Assembly: GCA_002347755.1 (NCBI GenBank)
Contig: DDXT01000059.1
Coordinates: 1-6,397 of the forward strand
Reading direction: 5' to 3'
DNA from: Caryophanales bacterium UBA2253
GTDB lineage: Bacteria; Bacillota_I; Bacilli_A; ML615J-28; CAG-698
Length of the DNA: 6,397 nucleotides
Shown: positions 6,290 to 6,397 of the stretch, one piece after another
Layout: each line of letters starts with the position of its first letter
Numbering within the stretch: the first letter of the stretch is position 1
Position numbers and translations under genes: made by a program
The notes under the pieces: model-generated
Seen by the model: the letters and a program-made list of their open reading frames with translations, nothing else
Database searches by the model: none
What the model was told of the DNA's origin: nothing

Positions 6290-6365
6290 CTTATCATGTA
6301 TAATAAATATAGATTGTTTAAACCTATAATTATTAATACTCCTTTCTGTTCCTTACTGGTTATTT
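6290..6365 (-). promoter_or_regulatory. Leader of the PHP-ATPase gene
   Basis: This stretch is AT-rich. A good AAAGGAG (plus coordinates 6339-6345) lies 49 bases ahead of the ATG with no ATG/GTG/TTG at a useful distance. The frame is nevertheless open and in phase with the gene back to a TAA at 6353-6355. Several TATTAT/TATATT words (6298-6311) could be a -10, but no matching -35 is seen, so no promoter is called. Confidence 0.3.
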
Positions 6366-6384
6366 CATCCGGACTTTCCGGATG
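6366..6384. repeat. Perfect 8-bp inverted repeat with 3-base loop
   Basis: CATCCGGA (6366-6373) and TCCGGATG (6377-6384) flank CTT. The GC-rich palindrome stands out in AT-rich sequence. There is no T-tract on either side, so it is not a standard terminator for either strand. On the plus strand it is followed directly by TATAAT (6386-6391), though without a good -35. It may be an operator, a hairpin in a leader, or the end of a dispersed repeat cut by the window edge. Confidence 0.55.
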
Positions 6385-6397
6385 TTATAATAAAATA

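Noticed and set aside
1..6397. CRISPR array, rRNA or insertion sequence
   Set aside because: No regularly spaced direct repeats, no rRNA-like stretches, and no transposase or terminal inverted repeats bounding a gene were seen.

Overview
The window appears to come from a low-to-moderate GC Bacillota-like bacterium, possibly the Erysipelotrichia/Mollicutes side. The reasons are strong AGGAG-type ribosome binding sites, a short lipoprotein signal peptide, an RHS/YD-repeat protein of Gram-positive flavour, and normal use of TGA as stop. The taxonomic guess rests on style only and is weak.

Layout: (1) Positions 51-1681, plus strand, hold a tightly packed three-gene operon with one-base gaps. It encodes a zinc-ribbon two-helix membrane protein, a RimJ/RimL-type GNAT acetyltransferase and a lipoprotein with a thioredoxin-like CxxC. 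(2) Positions 1682-1965 are intergenic. They contain a sigma70-like promoter (about 1845-1872) and a strong hairpin terminator (1931-1957), which together could define a transcript of about 80 nt. (3) Positions 1966-3623, plus strand, are the C-terminal part of an RHS/YD-repeat protein. It has lost its head, has a one-base frameshift near 2785, and keeps an intact RHS core ending in DPSGY followed by a variable tip of about 110 residues. (4) Positions 3715-6289, minus strand, are a visibly AT-rich two-gene unit. The first gene encodes a 780-residue PHP-domain/ABC-type ATPase fusion of the TrlF/Ppl type (a family with a reported anti-phage member). It overlaps by 20 bases a small gene for an unrecognised 83-residue protein. 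(5) Positions 6290-6397 are the leader of that unit, with a perfect 8-bp inverted repeat at the edge.

The left operon looks like ordinary chromosome. The RHS remnant and the AT-rich PHP-ATPase pair converge on each other and look like accessory, horizontally moved material, consistent with a small conflict/defence locus. The best candidate for an under-described system is the PHP-ATPase with its overlapping small partner. The ATPase has all the ABC motifs, but its last PHP metal motif reads D-N-Y where D-x-H is expected.
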